64,000 nt of DNA from Lanius collurio. Lineage: Eukaryota; Chordata; Aves; Passeriformes; Laniidae. This document shows, one piece after another, positions 12,754-26,185 of the stretch (the first letter of the stretch is position 1; each line of letters opens with the position of its first letter). The notes under the pieces are model-generated. The model was not told the origin of the DNA and ran no database searches. It was given only the letters and a program-made list of their open reading frames with translations. The translations under genes and the position numbers were made by a program. The stretch spans positions 7,460,287 through 7,524,286 of the forward strand of contig JACBWW010000003.1 in NCBI GenBank assembly GCA_020086605.1, given 5' to 3'.

Positions 12754-15700
12754 TGGGTAAGTTTGTAATGAAGAGTTTACATTAGAGGGCTAACAAAATT
12801 AGCAAGAATTTGCACATTTCTTAAAAGGAATTACACTTTTTATTTCTAATAAGATCTGTATATAGTATTAAAATATCATCTTTACTTGGATAACAATAGT
12901 TACAAATTTAGCAGGAAGTTTTAAGTAAATTCTTCAAATATTTTTATATTCTATGGTTACCCTTCCCATGTGTGAGTAAGGCTAGGAGCACTTGTAGCTC
13001 TGCACTATTACCCAACAACATCAGTCTGTGATGAGTACATATTCCTAGACAAGGTAGTAATTATGTTCTGATACTTGTAAATATGTAAGTCCTTGCATAC
13101 CTTTATTATTATGTGTCATTCTGTTGAGTCATAATTAATGTGTGGGAAGAGGTAGGATCATATTTAACAATCCATTTTCAGCATCTTATGATACACATTC
13201 AGTAGTTTATGCTGTGAAGTAACCATTAATGTTCAACAGAAGTGCTTTATGTGGATTGGTTTACAGAGTGTTTTGGCTGGTAAAATACAATATAAATTAT
13301 TTAAAGTCTGATGAGTACATGGATGAACTTTTCTTCAAGCTCCCATGAATAAGAAAATGCTATTTTGCAGTTAAAACTGCACAGCCTGCAGAAAGTGATG
13401 CCATTGAATTTCTTGGTATATTCAGAAGGTTTGGAGAAGTGTTTTCAGAGATAATTCTAAATCATAAACTTCTTCATAGGACAGTAGGTGTGTATGGGAA
13501 GATGATTAGAACCACTTGTTTAGCTACAAATATAGACAGGTAGACTAGAATGGGCTGAAAAAATGCTACAATGATACATGTTTCTAAACTGCTATTTTTG
13601 ATCAACTACTCAGATGAAGATAAATTACATGATCCCAATGTAAGTATATTTTTATAGGTATGTGTTGTGTAGGACAGAGTTTTTCCATCCCCTTTTTTTA
13701 AATTTTGAGTTTTGGAAGTAGAAGTTTCTCTTTTGGGTGAGGCCCTGTCATTTCTGTAGTGGCTGCTAGTTGGAATTTGGGTTCCAGTTGTGAAGACAGC
13801 TGCTTGGTCTAGGCTTCCATCAGGTTACTCCGTAAGAAGGTGAATTGATGGGAGGAGACATTTTATTTCACTTCCCCTGGCAAAATCCCTCGGCTGTTTT
13901 CGGAATTACTTAAAGCAGCTGGCATAGGTGGAGTTACTGCGGTATCAGTCATGGATTGGGAAGTGCCAGGTCATGGCAGCAGAGCTGATTCAGCTCAGTA
14001 GGTGGTTGTGGCGTAGTGCTGAGGCAGCTGGATGACTCTGCTGGTGGCACCTGCAGTGGTGGTTCACAACTTCCTGGCCCAAATCACTCACTTCACCCTG
14101 AAGAGTTTTTAGATAACAAAAGTGTTTTCAGTTTATAGTCCTGTTAAATCAGTTTACTCATGTGGCCTGTTATTTTTTGAGCATCTCAGATGGTTTTAGT
14201 ATGAAACGAGCAACTCTTGATGGGGAGTTTTATAGGGGAGCTGTTGATGTAACCCCATTCAGGGGTGCAGTGTCCTCTCCTGTTTTGTGACTCACATTCA
14301 TGTGGAAAATCTGTCATCTCACAGGATTTGTGAAACTTCAAGGGTTTCACCGGGAAGGTTTTTGGCAAATGCTGTTGTAGTCATAAGCTCGATCTCATAT
14401 ACGGGTCTGTTTTGGCAGCTTATTATTAGATGTGATTCCTGTTAGATTCAAAGAAGGTGTTGCATTTCCACAGTACTTCTGTTTGTTTGTTTCTCCATTG
14501 CTTGGAGCATCATGACTGTTCATGTAGCTGTTCATCAGTGCTAAGTCATTCATGGATTCCTCTGCAAAGGAGAGTGTTGATCAGCTGATGGACATTGTTA
14601 GGAAGTGTAAGAAGCTGTTTCTTCACTTGATACAGAGCTGCTTAGTCTGGCAACCTGTACGTTATGAAGGTGACTAAAAAGAAAATATGAATCATTTCTA
14701 GGTGAGATGTTTGGAATAGTTGGCTGCAAGTTCCTACAAAGGTTGTAAACTGAATAGTCCCACTGAAGACAGTGACTCAACTCATTGCATAAAAATTGGC
14801 GTAGGTCGAAACTGTGCAGTATGGTCTCCCTCAGGACAGTAAGAACCAAAGTCAGTGTTTGAGTCTTAGTGCTGCAGGGTACTTTCATCCTGAGGTGTAA
14901 ATGACCACTGTGCTCAGTTTTCAGTCAAGTAAGGCGGATTTCAGCTTGAGGGTGAAGTGAAAAATTAGGTCTCTCTGTTGCTGTAAATGCTTTTAATGTT
15001 TACAGGCTTGCATGTATGTAAAGTTTTCCCTCCTCATCAAATATCTACAGAGCAGTTGGCACTATACAATTTCTTTAATAATTCATGTCAGATTCTTGGA
15101 AGCCTCTCTTTGCCAAAGGATTAATTAAATTTCTCTGTTTAATAGGTAGCATGAAGAAAGGGGATACCCTTGCTAGTGGCTGGTTGCTTTTGTCCCTTTG
15201 GCTGAAAAGTAGTTTTATTGCTACATGAGGAATTAATAGCAGTTACCTGTAGCTAACTTCTCTTCAGTTGAAGCATCTTCATTCATTTAGGCATGAAAAA
15301 AAGATAAAATCTAGTTGTGAGTGTTTTATGGGTACAGGTGGTTGTTCCTGGAGTGTTACTCCAAAGACATGAGGGAGATTTAGGGGAGCAGGATCACAGA
15401 TCTGGTTTGCAAGTGTTATGTTGGCTTCATCATCTGTGTACTTTGATACGTGTGTGTTATAGATCAAATTTGATAGTTTATTTTTTAATAAATGAGTGGA
15501 AGAATAACACATAGAACATTTGCCTTTATATTCTGCTGTAGACATCTCTCAACAGTTTTGTATTCTGCTTTGCTTTCATAATGTTGGGAAGTAGGTGATG
15601 AGGGATGAGATGCTGTTCACAGTTTGTAGTACAAAGACCAGTTTGAGTAAGTTCAGCTTTGAAACTCAGTGTATATGAATTTATTTGTATTTTTCCCTGA

Positions 15701-17045
15701 AAATTTTCAGAACCACAAAAAGTATGTGGAATGGTTGTGCTGATCTCACAATTTGAAAGGATAGGGTTGTTTGGGGGGGTTTTTCATCTCGTATGCAATA
15801 GACAGTGCTGTTTAATAAAAAACAACCCTCTTCTATATTTACCAATAAATTCTATCTTGAGTACATATACTGAGTTTGGATGGTTTTTTAGTTTTTATTT
15901 TGTGAGACCTTAGAAATGGATTTTTTGTGTGGAATTATTTAATTGGATACAGTGATACATGGCGCTTAGGTCTTTGATGCAAATTTAGTTCAGTGGGTTG
16001 TCAAATGAGCACGGTAGACCCTCAAAATTTGAAATTTATCACTGGAGTATTGGGTGGAGTGGTGAAGTGTGCGTATAAATAAATCTATCAGTCTCTCCAA
16101 AAGTTGAAGTAGAGATACAAAATAAGATTGATAAGATTACATGTCCATCACAGATGTGTACTTTGCCAAAAGCACAGTTTCTGTCTTTAGAACCCCTTTG
16201 TACACAAATCAGTGCATGTAGCTCAGGTTCTACAATATATGAGTGTATATAGCCTATTGTTTTACTTCATGCATGTAATTTAATCTTTCATGACTTCAGA
16301 TGCTATGGTGCAGTGCATTCAAGTCAGTGCTGCTGAAGGCAGCAGCTGTGTGTGAGATCCTGTACAAACATGTGCTTCTTTGAGAATATGTACCGTAAGC
16401 ACTCTAAAAGCTGAAATTTGAGTGTTGTGGTTTAACCTACATAAGCTCTGTTAGAGCTGAGATACAACAGGATGAGCCAGAAAATACAAAGAAAGAGTTG
16501 GCATTACTTTCATGTGTGCTCATTATGAAAGTGGGAGCTGTAAACAACTCTCATGTTCTAACCTCCCCAGCAAATTGTTAGCAGTTTAAGTGTGGTGCTT
16601 TTTTCACTAATTGCTGTTTATATAATGGTAAATGTGAATTCAGAAGAGTTTACTTGAGCTCACATGGAAGTTTATAGTTGTAAGTTATTTGATACATACT
16701 ACACTGTTTGTTATCATAAACATAATATTGAAAGACAGGGCTTCTACATAATTTCTAATCTAGTTTTGTTTTATGTGCAAATTTCAAAAAGAGTGTTTCC
16801 TTCTCTTTTACTTTTTTATTTTTTTCAATAGCAGTAGAAAAGATTTCTGATATTGCTTAAACTTACAGAATAGACTGGATAAGCATGGGTTTTTCCTTAG
16901 GGTCTTTCACAGATGTTACCTTGAATTGTAGAAATTCTTATTGTATGAGAACAATTTCTTTCTGTTGTGTCAGATTAAAAATTAATTTATATTTCTGTAA
17001 AAATGTATTGGTTTCAAAAATGTTGTTTTGTTTTTATCTTTTCAG

Positions 17046-17061
17046 AATTTAAAGATCCATC
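17046..17061 (+). other. MBP: Golli-MBP 5'UTR segment of start-codon exon
   Basis: This is the 16-nt untranslated stretch between a splice acceptor and the Golli start codon. The acceptor is a T-rich tract (about 17021-17043) ending in CAG at 17043-17045. An in-frame TAA at 17050-17052 lies 12 nt before the ATG, so translation cannot come in from an upstream exon in this frame. The ATG has A at -3 and G at +4, a strong context. The acceptor implies an upstream noncoding exon that I could not find in the window. Confidence 0.8.
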
Positions 17062-17112
17062 ATGGGGAACCATGTAGGAAAACGAGAGCATAGCACTGAG
17101 AAGTCAACCAAG
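17062..17112 (+). CDS. MBP: Golli-MBP first coding exon (partial CDS)
   Basis: This exon gives the first 17 residues of the Golli isoform of myelin basic protein, MGNHVGKREHSTEKSTK. The mammalian Golli N-terminus begins MGNHAGKREL, so nine of the first ten residues match apart from Ala5 to Val and Leu10 to His. Golli proteins are products of the MBP locus made from an upstream promoter. They are found in neurons, oligodendrocyte lineage cells and lymphoid cells, and are linked to calcium signalling at the plasma membrane. Gly2 after the initiator Met fits N-myristoylation, which is known for Golli, and nearby Lys/Arg residues could help membrane binding. The exon ends in phase 0 at AAG followed by the donor GTGAGT (17113-17118). 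The start is fixed by the upstream in-frame stop and strong context. Identification rests on remembered family sequence plus splice signals, and on the matching second exon 30.6 kb downstream. Confidence 0.93.
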
Positions 17113-18317
17113 GTGAGTGTTGAAAATTGAAGAGAGAGGGCCACTTGGGAAATACGTATTTTATGAAATGCAGGGGATTTTTAAGACAGTAGTTTTTTAC
17201 CAGATCACTGTTATCATTACTGTTTTGTAGTTGACACTGTAAAATGACCATGTTTTTGAAAGAGTGTCCTATGAGATGTGGCCAAATGAAGATTTTTTTT
17301 GTGCTGGATTTAGTGAGAGATGTGAAGTCAGATCCACAGCTGATAAGATTCTCAGTCGTGGTGGAAATGAATGAAACAAACTTAGAAGCATGATATTGTA
17401 GAAGTTTTTATGTTCTGTGCGTTGACAATTTTTCATTTGGGCAATCATTGGCTTTATCCATAAGAAAGAAACTACATAAAAATTAGGTAAAATAAGAGGA
17501 TTTTAAAGGACAAGACTGTCAGCCTAAGGAGATACACATCTTTAAAAATCTCCTCCCTAGGGAAAAAAAAAAGAAAACTGTCAAAATGTTCATTAAAAGT
17601 TAGTATTTGATTCCTAAGCATCTGCTGACACTGTTGTGTTTTCTGCACATAATGTGGTGTTCTGTTTGCCTTGTGATAAAATCTTGTTTATTTGTTATTC
17701 TATGTTATACCGGAAGAGATTTCACACGTCTTAGAACAGGACATCTTTCTATATATATTTATATATTAGAAAAACCAACCCGCTGCTTGTTGCTAGCTAT
17801 TGCTATCTTCCCTCTACACATCCTCATCCAAAAATAAGCCCAGACTGTATAAAGCTGTTGCCCTTTGCATTGGACATAGGATGTAAACAGATAGTTCTGT
17901 GCTTTTTCAGGAGGAGTGTGGGTAATTTGCTGTGCTGTGGCAGATAAGCAGCTATCCCCAAATGGTATACAAGCTAGAACTCATACAATTGTTAGTTGCT
18001 TGCCATCTCCTTTATGAACATACATAAGCACACTGGAAGGAATAGGGAGAAAGCAGCAGGAAGAGAGGGCAGCTGCTACATACGGTTTTATTTTGGGTTG
18101 GTGCAGTATTTTGCAAAATGCTTTTGTGGCCCAAAGTTTCGGTTTCAGTACAAACAATAGTATGAATCCCAAGTTGTTGTCTTGTGGTGACTGGTCTTGC
18201 AGACTTGCCCTTTAGAAAGCTCTGTGGTGCAGCAAAGTCAAATGCACCAAGCAGATGCATTTAGCCAAATGTTTTGATCCTTTCTGAGTAAGGATATGAG
18301 ATCCAACAGGTGTGATA

Positions 18318-18340
18318 CATCAAGTTTGCAAAGCTTGATG
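18318..18340. repeat. 23-bp near-perfect palindrome
   Basis: CATCAAG and CTTGATG flank a TTTGCAAAG centre. Allowing one G-T pair, ten base pairs could form around a 3-nt loop. No function is known; it may be a chance hairpin in the intron. Confidence 0.7.
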
Positions 18341-21121
18341 GGCTGTAGTGCACCAAATACCCCCTGCTTTGGTATTTCAGGATAAAATTTGGTTAGAAAA
18401 ACACATTGTATCTTCTCTCCTGCTGTGGGATCACATGTGTTTTATGCATCTGGATAGCAGGAGGGTGAGTTGTGGGGCACATCTGGCTTCAAAAAGCTAA
18501 AAATTATTCAAATTGTAACATCCTGTGCAAGAGGTGCAAATTCTGTGGTGGTGAGCGAGAATCAGGTGACCATGAGTCTGCACTTGTTATATAGGACAGA
18601 TCAACAGAAAAATGGATTGCTGCAATTCTTTAAAATGCCTTCTTTTTCCTAATTAGTTCATGGAGTATACTTGATTCTGCAGTCAAAATAAAATTCATTT
18701 ACCAAAACTGTTTTGTGAAACAGGAACTTACTACTGTAGTACTATCTTCTGTCCTTCACTCACCCTCCTAGAGAGTCAAAAAACCAAAACACCAAACCCC
18801 TAAACTTCCAAATTGGTAGTGCTTGATCAAAATCTCCCTTTACTCACAGAAATGTACATGATCTCCCTTTATCTAAAACAGCAATCATGCCACAAGAAAT
18901 TATAAGGCCACAGATTTAAAATCAGGAAATGTATGGTTAAGGCACTACTATGGATTCCTTATAGTTAGTCATTCTTGATTCAGTTCTTTCAGGCAGCACT
19001 AAATTTCTTAGTGGTTGCATTAACCAAATGTCACAGTGTGTTTTGATTTTTTTCTCTTTTTATGAAGTCAGAGTAGGTTTTTCTGTTGTTTGATATTGCT
19101 GTAGATTAGATGTGTTTTCCCACTGATCTTCTAGTGTGGTGTGAGACACCTGCTGAAGGCCTACAGAGACTACAGTGGAAACAGTGAACTGCCTCTCCTT
19201 GCTCATAGTAATAGAACTGAAATGAAAGAGGAGAACATCTCATCAAGGGTCGTTCTCAATTTCATTACTGTCACTCTCCAGGCTGTTTACTATAAGTTCT
19301 TTCCCAAAACTTTAGGACCAAAGAAGAACATAATTTTAGGCAGCTTCCTTGAACCTTTGAGGTCAGATTTACAGCCACTCTAGTGCTCCTGGACTGGCAG
19401 ACCATTTCTCCTCAGACCTATTTTATGTGTAGTGACATTAAAGAGACTGTTTCCAACTGCAGCAGTCATGGTTCTTGGTTGTCCAGTGATTACTATGAGG
19501 TTGGTTTGGTGGTTTTTTGAGTTGACATCTAGCTTCACTTTACGTTTAGAAAATTTGTGTATTTGAATTACAAAATTAGAAAGGACTTCTGGAAAGCAAT
19601 TACTTTGTGAAATGTCTAGGATGACGCTAGGAAGCTTTCAAATTAGGAAATTTGCAAAATACATTAAGATGGCTTCCCATGCTGTGACACTTCTTTCAAA
19701 ATATTGTTCTCCACTTAATATATAAATATGGCAAGCTACAGTGATTATTTAATAAATAATAAGATACTGTAAAATTAAGTGAATGCTTTGAAAAATAATT
19801 GGTCTGTTTGACCTGAATAATGTGGAGGAGTGTTTACAAAACCCTTGTTTTACTCACAGCAATAACATACACCACCTTATTTCTGTGAGATTTCTTTCTC
19901 GTATGTTTAATGGATCTGCATTTTATAGTGTTTCATAAGATACAAAAAAATTGCTCAATGAACTTGGCATTTTATCTTTTCTTTTTACTTTGATTGATAC
20001 TAGACTTTGCATCTGCTTAATGCATTAGTGAATATTCTAAGTATTTATTTTGTTTACTTTCTTCTTAGTGTTAATACTTGGGTTTGAATTTAACATATCT
20101 AAGAACAACAATAACAAAAAGAATGGGCTGTGCAGTTTCTTGCCATAAATTTCTTTAACTTCTTATAGAGCTAAATGTAGAGGTGTAGACAGAGTAGACA
20201 GTGAAGTTTTTTCTGGTTTTTGTTCAGAATTTTAGTTGGTCTGTGCTAATTTGTCATCATTATGCTGCAAAGTGCCACAATCTCTTCTGCAGTGACTAAT
20301 GCTGCCTGTGTTACAACAGCACAGTTCTCTGCTACTCCTCACTAGAGAATTCTGCACAGAACATTATTACCATCCCAAAATCTTTGAACTTTTTTGCTAC
20401 CTGTGAAAACTGGCCCTTAATTTCATTAAATGTTCAGGAAGAGGAGTTTGGAAGGAAGGTTTCCAGCATTGTCCCACTTACTCTACAGCAACTACCAAAT
20501 GCACCTAATCCAAGTGACCTGGTTTCCCTGGCCACATAGTACAGTGGGGAGCTGGAAACAAAGCTTCTGACCTATAATAAAAGATCAAAACCCACCGCCA
20601 TGTCAAGAGATTGCTCAAGAAGTTTATACAGGCCTGGGACATATCAGATTATTGGAAATGCTAGATTATCTACCTAGTTCATGTCCTTTATGTAATTGGG
20701 GTGTGCTGTAAATAAACACCTGGGAACCAAACCCAATTGCCACCTCTGGTACCCAGGTCTGAAAAACCTTGGGAAATATAATTGCAGGCAAAAACTGAAA
20801 GTAGACATAGTGCTGATAAGGCTTTTAGTCTGCAATTTTCTTTGAACTAATCTGTTAATAGTGATCAAGTCTTGTTGGATAGTGAACTTATGAAAAATCT
20901 TGCCTTTAATTGCCCTGTGTTATGTACCTAGATTCTAAAATGTGTTTTGAGGTGCTCGATTTGAGAACTTTATAATAAAGTGACTGGTTCTCAGTGTTTG
21001 AGGAGAGCTCAACATAACTAGTTCAAGCTAAATTGCTTCAGTGAGCAGGTATCAGTAAATCAGATGGGTTCTGTGCTGCTTAGAGGAGATTATATTTTCT
21101 CTCCTCCTCCCTCCCCCCCAT

Positions 21122-21136
21122 CCCCCCCCCCCCCCC
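21122..21136. repeat. Poly-C tract (15 C) within a C/T-rich stretch
   Basis: A run of 15 C sits within a pyrimidine-rich stretch (about 21096-21138) that also has a CCCCCCC run. The complement has long G runs that could form quadruplex structures. Confidence 0.9.
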
Positions 21137-21917
21137 TTGCCTTGCTACTGTTTTGAGATCTGCACCCTGACTAAGGCTGACAGAAAATTTTCTGTCTCTT
21201 CCTGGTGAGAGGGAGTTGAAATTCTTAACATGGCACACATGATGGTAGTTGTACTGTTCATCTCATATATGCTCAACAATCTGCAAGTGTTAAAGCTTTC
21301 ACTACCTCTCATGGCTTAGGCTGCTTACAGACCTGAGCCACGTGTGGTTTTTGCCAGGTGCTTCCTCTTGGTATGCAACATAAATTATCAAAAAAGAAAA
21401 AAAAACAACAGATGAAATATTTTTTACTTGCTTAGTTAATTGCTCTGAGATGTTATTTTCATAAGATAAAAGTTTATTTTTTTAGTACATACAGTTTGAG
21501 AGATGCATGGCATACAGATTGTATGGATTTTGAAGTCTGGAGTATGCTTTTCTGTAAAAAGTAAACAAACAGAAAGAATAGTCTTATTACCATACGAAAT
21601 TAATCATGAAGCCTTTTCACTTTTTTTTCCCCCAGCAAAGTTGTATTGCACTATTTTTATTTTCTAGTGTAATTGTGTGTTTTCTCAGAGTTTTACCTCT
21701 TTCTGTAAAGCAGTAAAGAGCACAGGAACTATTATGGTGTATTTGCAGTTTGATTTATTCATTAAAGCACTCCCCCTTGAGCCAGTATCTTTTCTGATGG
21801 CAAGTGAAAAAGAGAAAAAAGCTTTAAAATGTTGACAGCACCAGTAGAGATTTGATGAGATTTTCACCAACCAGTTTTACAAGTTACATATACACTGTAG
21901 AATCCTTGTGACCAGCT

Positions 21918-21951
21918 GATGCCTGGTACAAGTTGGTGCCTGGTACAAGGA
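21918..21951. repeat. Two-copy 17-bp tandem repeat
   Basis: Units GATGCCTGGTACAAGTT and GGTGCCTGGTACAAGGA lie head to tail, sharing TGCCTGGTACAAG. A small local duplication. Confidence 0.85.
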
Positions 21952-24900
21952 AATGCTGCTTTTGGAAGAGGCAAATCTTCTTTAAGGGTGTGAAGGGAAG
22001 CTCTGGGCAGTCAGGTTAAGCAATAACAGTTGAATTTGATAGATGTTTGTTTTCCTTAACTTCTACCATCAACCTAGCTTTGCCCTTGAGCAAATCCTCA
22101 TGTGCTGTCTCTGTCTTCCTATTTCATTTCTTAACCTTCATGCTGTCTAACTGGATGGTTTATTGGGACAGATGCAGTGTCATTCTATATTAATAGTAGT
22201 GTTTGGAGACCTTGAGTGGAGCCTTCAGGCACTAATGTGTTTCTGCTGGTGGGATGATACCACAGCAATACAGAAATGACTGGACTGAAACCTCTGAGAA
22301 TGCCAAGCATGAAGTAGCTATGACATCTGTCCTCAAAAATTAACCTTAACACCAGCATTCAGTATGCTATCAGAAGTCTGTGTTAATGTTTCAATGGGAA
22401 AATAGCTCTACTATGAAGTTAAAAGTAACAACTTATATGTCTAAATCCAAGTAATGTGCTTTAATACTTAACTGTTAAACTCAGAGGGTGCTGAATTTAG
22501 TATAGTCAGTTGTAGCTGCAGTAGTTAATCTTTCTCATGTCTAAAATACGGCAAGCTTGTAGTAATTTTGTGTGGAAGATAAATTGTCCCTGAATTGAAG
22601 CTGATACTCTTACATTTCTATGTTTCCATTTGTTGCATTTGAAGGCTTCTGAAGGTAGTGTTCTGCTGTGCAAGGGATGGGTGGAAAAGTTAAAGGTGAG
22701 AGGCAAGGCAGGTGCAAGTGAGGAGCAATTTCTGGCCCTGCCACAGTGCCTACTGCTAATGTTTAAGGAGTTGCCTGAATTTATAACCATGGCAATATAT
22801 CACTAGATCTGTGTTTCAGTGAAAAAGTGAGTAAACGTGTAGGCAATGTCCTCATAAAATAAGTTGCAAGTATGTTTCTCTGTTGTGCACACAGTGGCTG
22901 AGTCCTGGTGCTTGATTTGGGTCTTGAGCTGGTTAAGCGTGCATGGGTGTAAGAGGAAGCGGTGCAGTCGCTGTGGTTTTGCCTGGGGAGGAGGTAGGGT
23001 CTTGGGCTTTGTTCTCCCACCCTCAGCCTGCAGAACTCACTAAATGAGGGAAATGCACTCTGTGCGTTTTAAGGTCTTGTGCTTCAGATGCCATGTTTTT
23101 GTGGTAGTTTTCTGCAGTTCCCTCCTTGTTAGCTTTGATGCAGAACTAGATAAATGTCTTGTCAAATGAGTTTAATGCCAATGCCACTTAAATTAGCAAG
23201 GAGCTGGAAAAACAGGGGTGTAATGCAGGAAGCAGTCTTTGTGAACTCTCTGTGAACTGTTCTAGCTGCTGAGATGACTTCTCTAGTAAATCAGCCCATA
23301 CTTCAGCCTGAGAACATGGTGTTCAGTGTTTTGACACCTTCATGCCATAAAAAATGGAGGGAAAGTTGTTTATATTTTGAATCTTGAGCAAGTAGTAAGT
23401 GACATGGTGATTCTGAAAGGGAGCAGTATCTTCCTTCCTCACATAACCTTTTGTGCTTTTACTGTTGTGGTGGTCACGATCAGGGTGTGGTAGTAATGTT
23501 GTATCTATCACCTGCTCTGAAACTGGGTGAGATGAAAATTTTAGTCTGTTACTCTGACCTTTGTTATATTTGAAAAGAGCTTAAAAAATCTTTTGCAGTA
23601 ATGTGCTACCTTAAAATGCAGTTATATATGTAAAATAAATTCTGGTGAAATGTATTTGCCCTTTTAGAGAAATGGCCAAGCTTTACCTTTGAATATCCGG
23701 TGTCAAACCACGGGGGAATCTCCAGTGTCTGAGACACAGACTGGCAAACCTGTCCTGTAGCACTTACTAAAGCATTAAACTCTGTAAAAACGTGCATTTT
23801 AAAGTTTGTTCTCATCTTTTTCCTCATAGTGCTAATTCTGTTGTGTTTGATGCTCCTGGGCAGCAGCTGTGAGGAAGAGTTCTGGGGCCATGTTTTAGTT
23901 TCATTCCCAGTTTCCCCCAGTTGTGTTTCTGATAGTGTAACTGACCATGCAGATTGGGTAGTTGTAAGTCATTGTTTTATAATGTGCATCAGTAGAGAGT
24001 CAAAACACTGCTCACATCTGATGCTAAATAATTCTGCCATGAGAAAAGAGGGATTCCACATTAAGCTGAGTTGAATTTTGCTCTCATTTTTAAATTCAGC
24101 AAGTGTGTAATGGACATCAGAAGGAAAAAGTTGTAGGGCTTTCCCATGCAAAGTTTTGCTGACAGTAACTTCTTTTTACACTTAAGAAGTTAAATTTTTT
24201 GAGTAATTGGAGCTATTTGTACAGTGAATAAATTTAACTTGTCTGCAGCTACAGTTCATAAATTGATTTTTCCACTTTGAGCAGAAATGTTAAGGAATGC
24301 TTTTCCTTTTGTTTTAACTTTTTCACTCTGGCTGCTTTAAGTTGATGGAAATACTCTGGCAGCGTTTGCTAGGGGAGAAAAAAATGTTTTTGTAAAAGGA
24401 AAAAAAAAATTTAAGCATTATAATATGATGTTACTCTTGATTGATGAGATAAAGTTCACTCTTAAAAACAATCTGATCTTTCGGCACAGCATCCAGTGGA
24501 TGTGGCCGTAAATATAGCAAAATTTGCATAGAGCTGAAAGCCACAAGATACATGCCAATTACCACGGAGCATTTGGGGGACTCCTGAGCATCAGTTGCAA
24601 TCAAGAAGAGGCAATAATGGAAATCTTGGCATTTTTGTCACAGTGCTACAGTGTCAGGCTGGTCTGGCTGGACTTAGAATTAAAAGCTGAATTTAGGGAG
24701 GCCTGAGGGCACTCAGCTTGCTCAGAACTCTAGGCAGCTCAAAAACTATTGAAAAGACACAATAGCCAGAAATCCTAGCAAGTCTTTTACCAGTGAGATA
24801 TATCTTCAAACAGGCACTTATCAAAACATCACCATTTTTGTGTCCTCAGTTATACCTGTTCAGTGTAAGAGCTTCAGGAATGGATTCACTGGTGGTGCAG

Positions 24901-26085
24901 ACATTTTCAGATGAATTATGGAAATACCAGTATAATGGAGGTGTTTTGATTTAAAAAAATAGAGACGCTGAAATCTGAGTCATTTGGGGTTTTTCTTGTT
25001 TTGGTTTTGTGGTCATAGCTAACTTATCCGTCTAGCTCCTTCATTTATCTTCCTTCTATTTCTTTCACCCAGTTTCTTCCTGCATGCTACTTTCTGCCAG
25101 CACTTCTGATGGCAGTCAGAATACATTGCTTTGATTTTTCTGAGGGCTTAGAAATAACACTTGCTAACAGTGCTCAGGAACAATGAAGAGATGGCCAGCT
25201 GACAGGCAGTCTGATCAAGAAGGTGTGAACACTGTAGAAGAAAACAGAGAAAATTTGCACTTTCCTGACAACACACATCCACTGGAAAAATTACTTTCTC
25301 TTCAAGCCAGTTCTCTCTCTTCATATTATACTATGACTTTCTGCAGCCTTCACAGCCTACCACAGTACGTTGCTTTACAAAGCAAACCAATAATGCTATT
25401 GTCAGGATTTGAAAGCTGAAAATCAAAGTAATATTCTGTTATTTTTATGAGCATCTATCATTGTCACTTATGTGCTGTTTTATCATGAAGTTGTTTTGGA
25501 TTTTGGATTTTCACCTTCTACCTGTTAAAGAATTTGTTTTATGCAGCAAATGCAAAAACTTCTGTGTGTTCCCTGGGGGGAAATGTGACTAGAATTTGTC
25601 AGTGTGAAGTGGAACTGTGCAAAAACTTTAAATCCTACTTCTGTTTCTTTTGTGCCCGTATATGTAAGCATGTCCATGTCTGTACTGAAAAAAGTACAAG
25701 TGTAGGTTTAAAAAATATTTGTTTATAAATGCAAGTGTATATTCAAGTATTGATCCTCTGCTTCTGCTGCTGTATGGCTGCAGATGTGCTTGCTGTATTA
25801 GTTTCAAAAGGCAAGATCAGTAGCCTTATCACCCTGGGGAGTCTGACTATTCATTCTGATCTTCCCTGTGAACTACAGACTAAATGTTTTCTCAGTGTTA
25901 AGCCAGTGCTTTCTACTGCCTATGAAACTTGCCTTATGGTGCACAGTGATAAAGCCTGAGTTATCAGTTTTTTCGTTTAAACTCTTGTCTGAAATTCCAG
26001 ACAATTCTGGGTTTTTGAGACTTGGAAGATGAAAGATTGATGCATGTGAGACTCAGAATGTCAAGTCAGTGCCTGTAACAGTTGA

Positions 26086-26185
26086 GAAATATTTATATAT
26101 AATAAAATGCATTGAATATATTTCAATAATTACTATATATTGTTTTAAAATTAAATATTTTTAACATATTTAACAAATATATAGT
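26086..26185. other. Very AT-rich block
   Basis: About 100 bp that is nearly all A and T, with many ATATAT, AAATAT and TTTAAA groups. It could act as a matrix-attachment or DNA-unwinding segment, but that is only inference from composition. Confidence 0.6.

Larger units (their letters stand above)
1..17045 (+). other. Golli intron 1 or 5'-flanking DNA
   Basis: This AT-rich stretch lies before the first coding exon. Because that exon starts at a splice acceptor, at least its 3' part is intron. No CpG-dense promoter-like segment is visible, so the Golli transcription start may lie before the window. Apart from two old CR1/L3-like copies, a GT microsatellite, a poly-A run and G/T or A/C tracts, I see nothing interpretable in 1546-6990 or 7433-17045. 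Confidence 0.5.

Noticed and set aside
16424..16445. TTGTGGTTTAACC similar to the start of some avian LTRs
   Set aside because: Only about a dozen bases match and the following sequence diverges at once; too short to call.
19141..19383. 80-codon plus-strand frame that looks somewhat protein-like
   Set aside because: Its first codon is GTG rather than ATG, it has no recognised domain, and no Golli isoform is known to me with such an exon.
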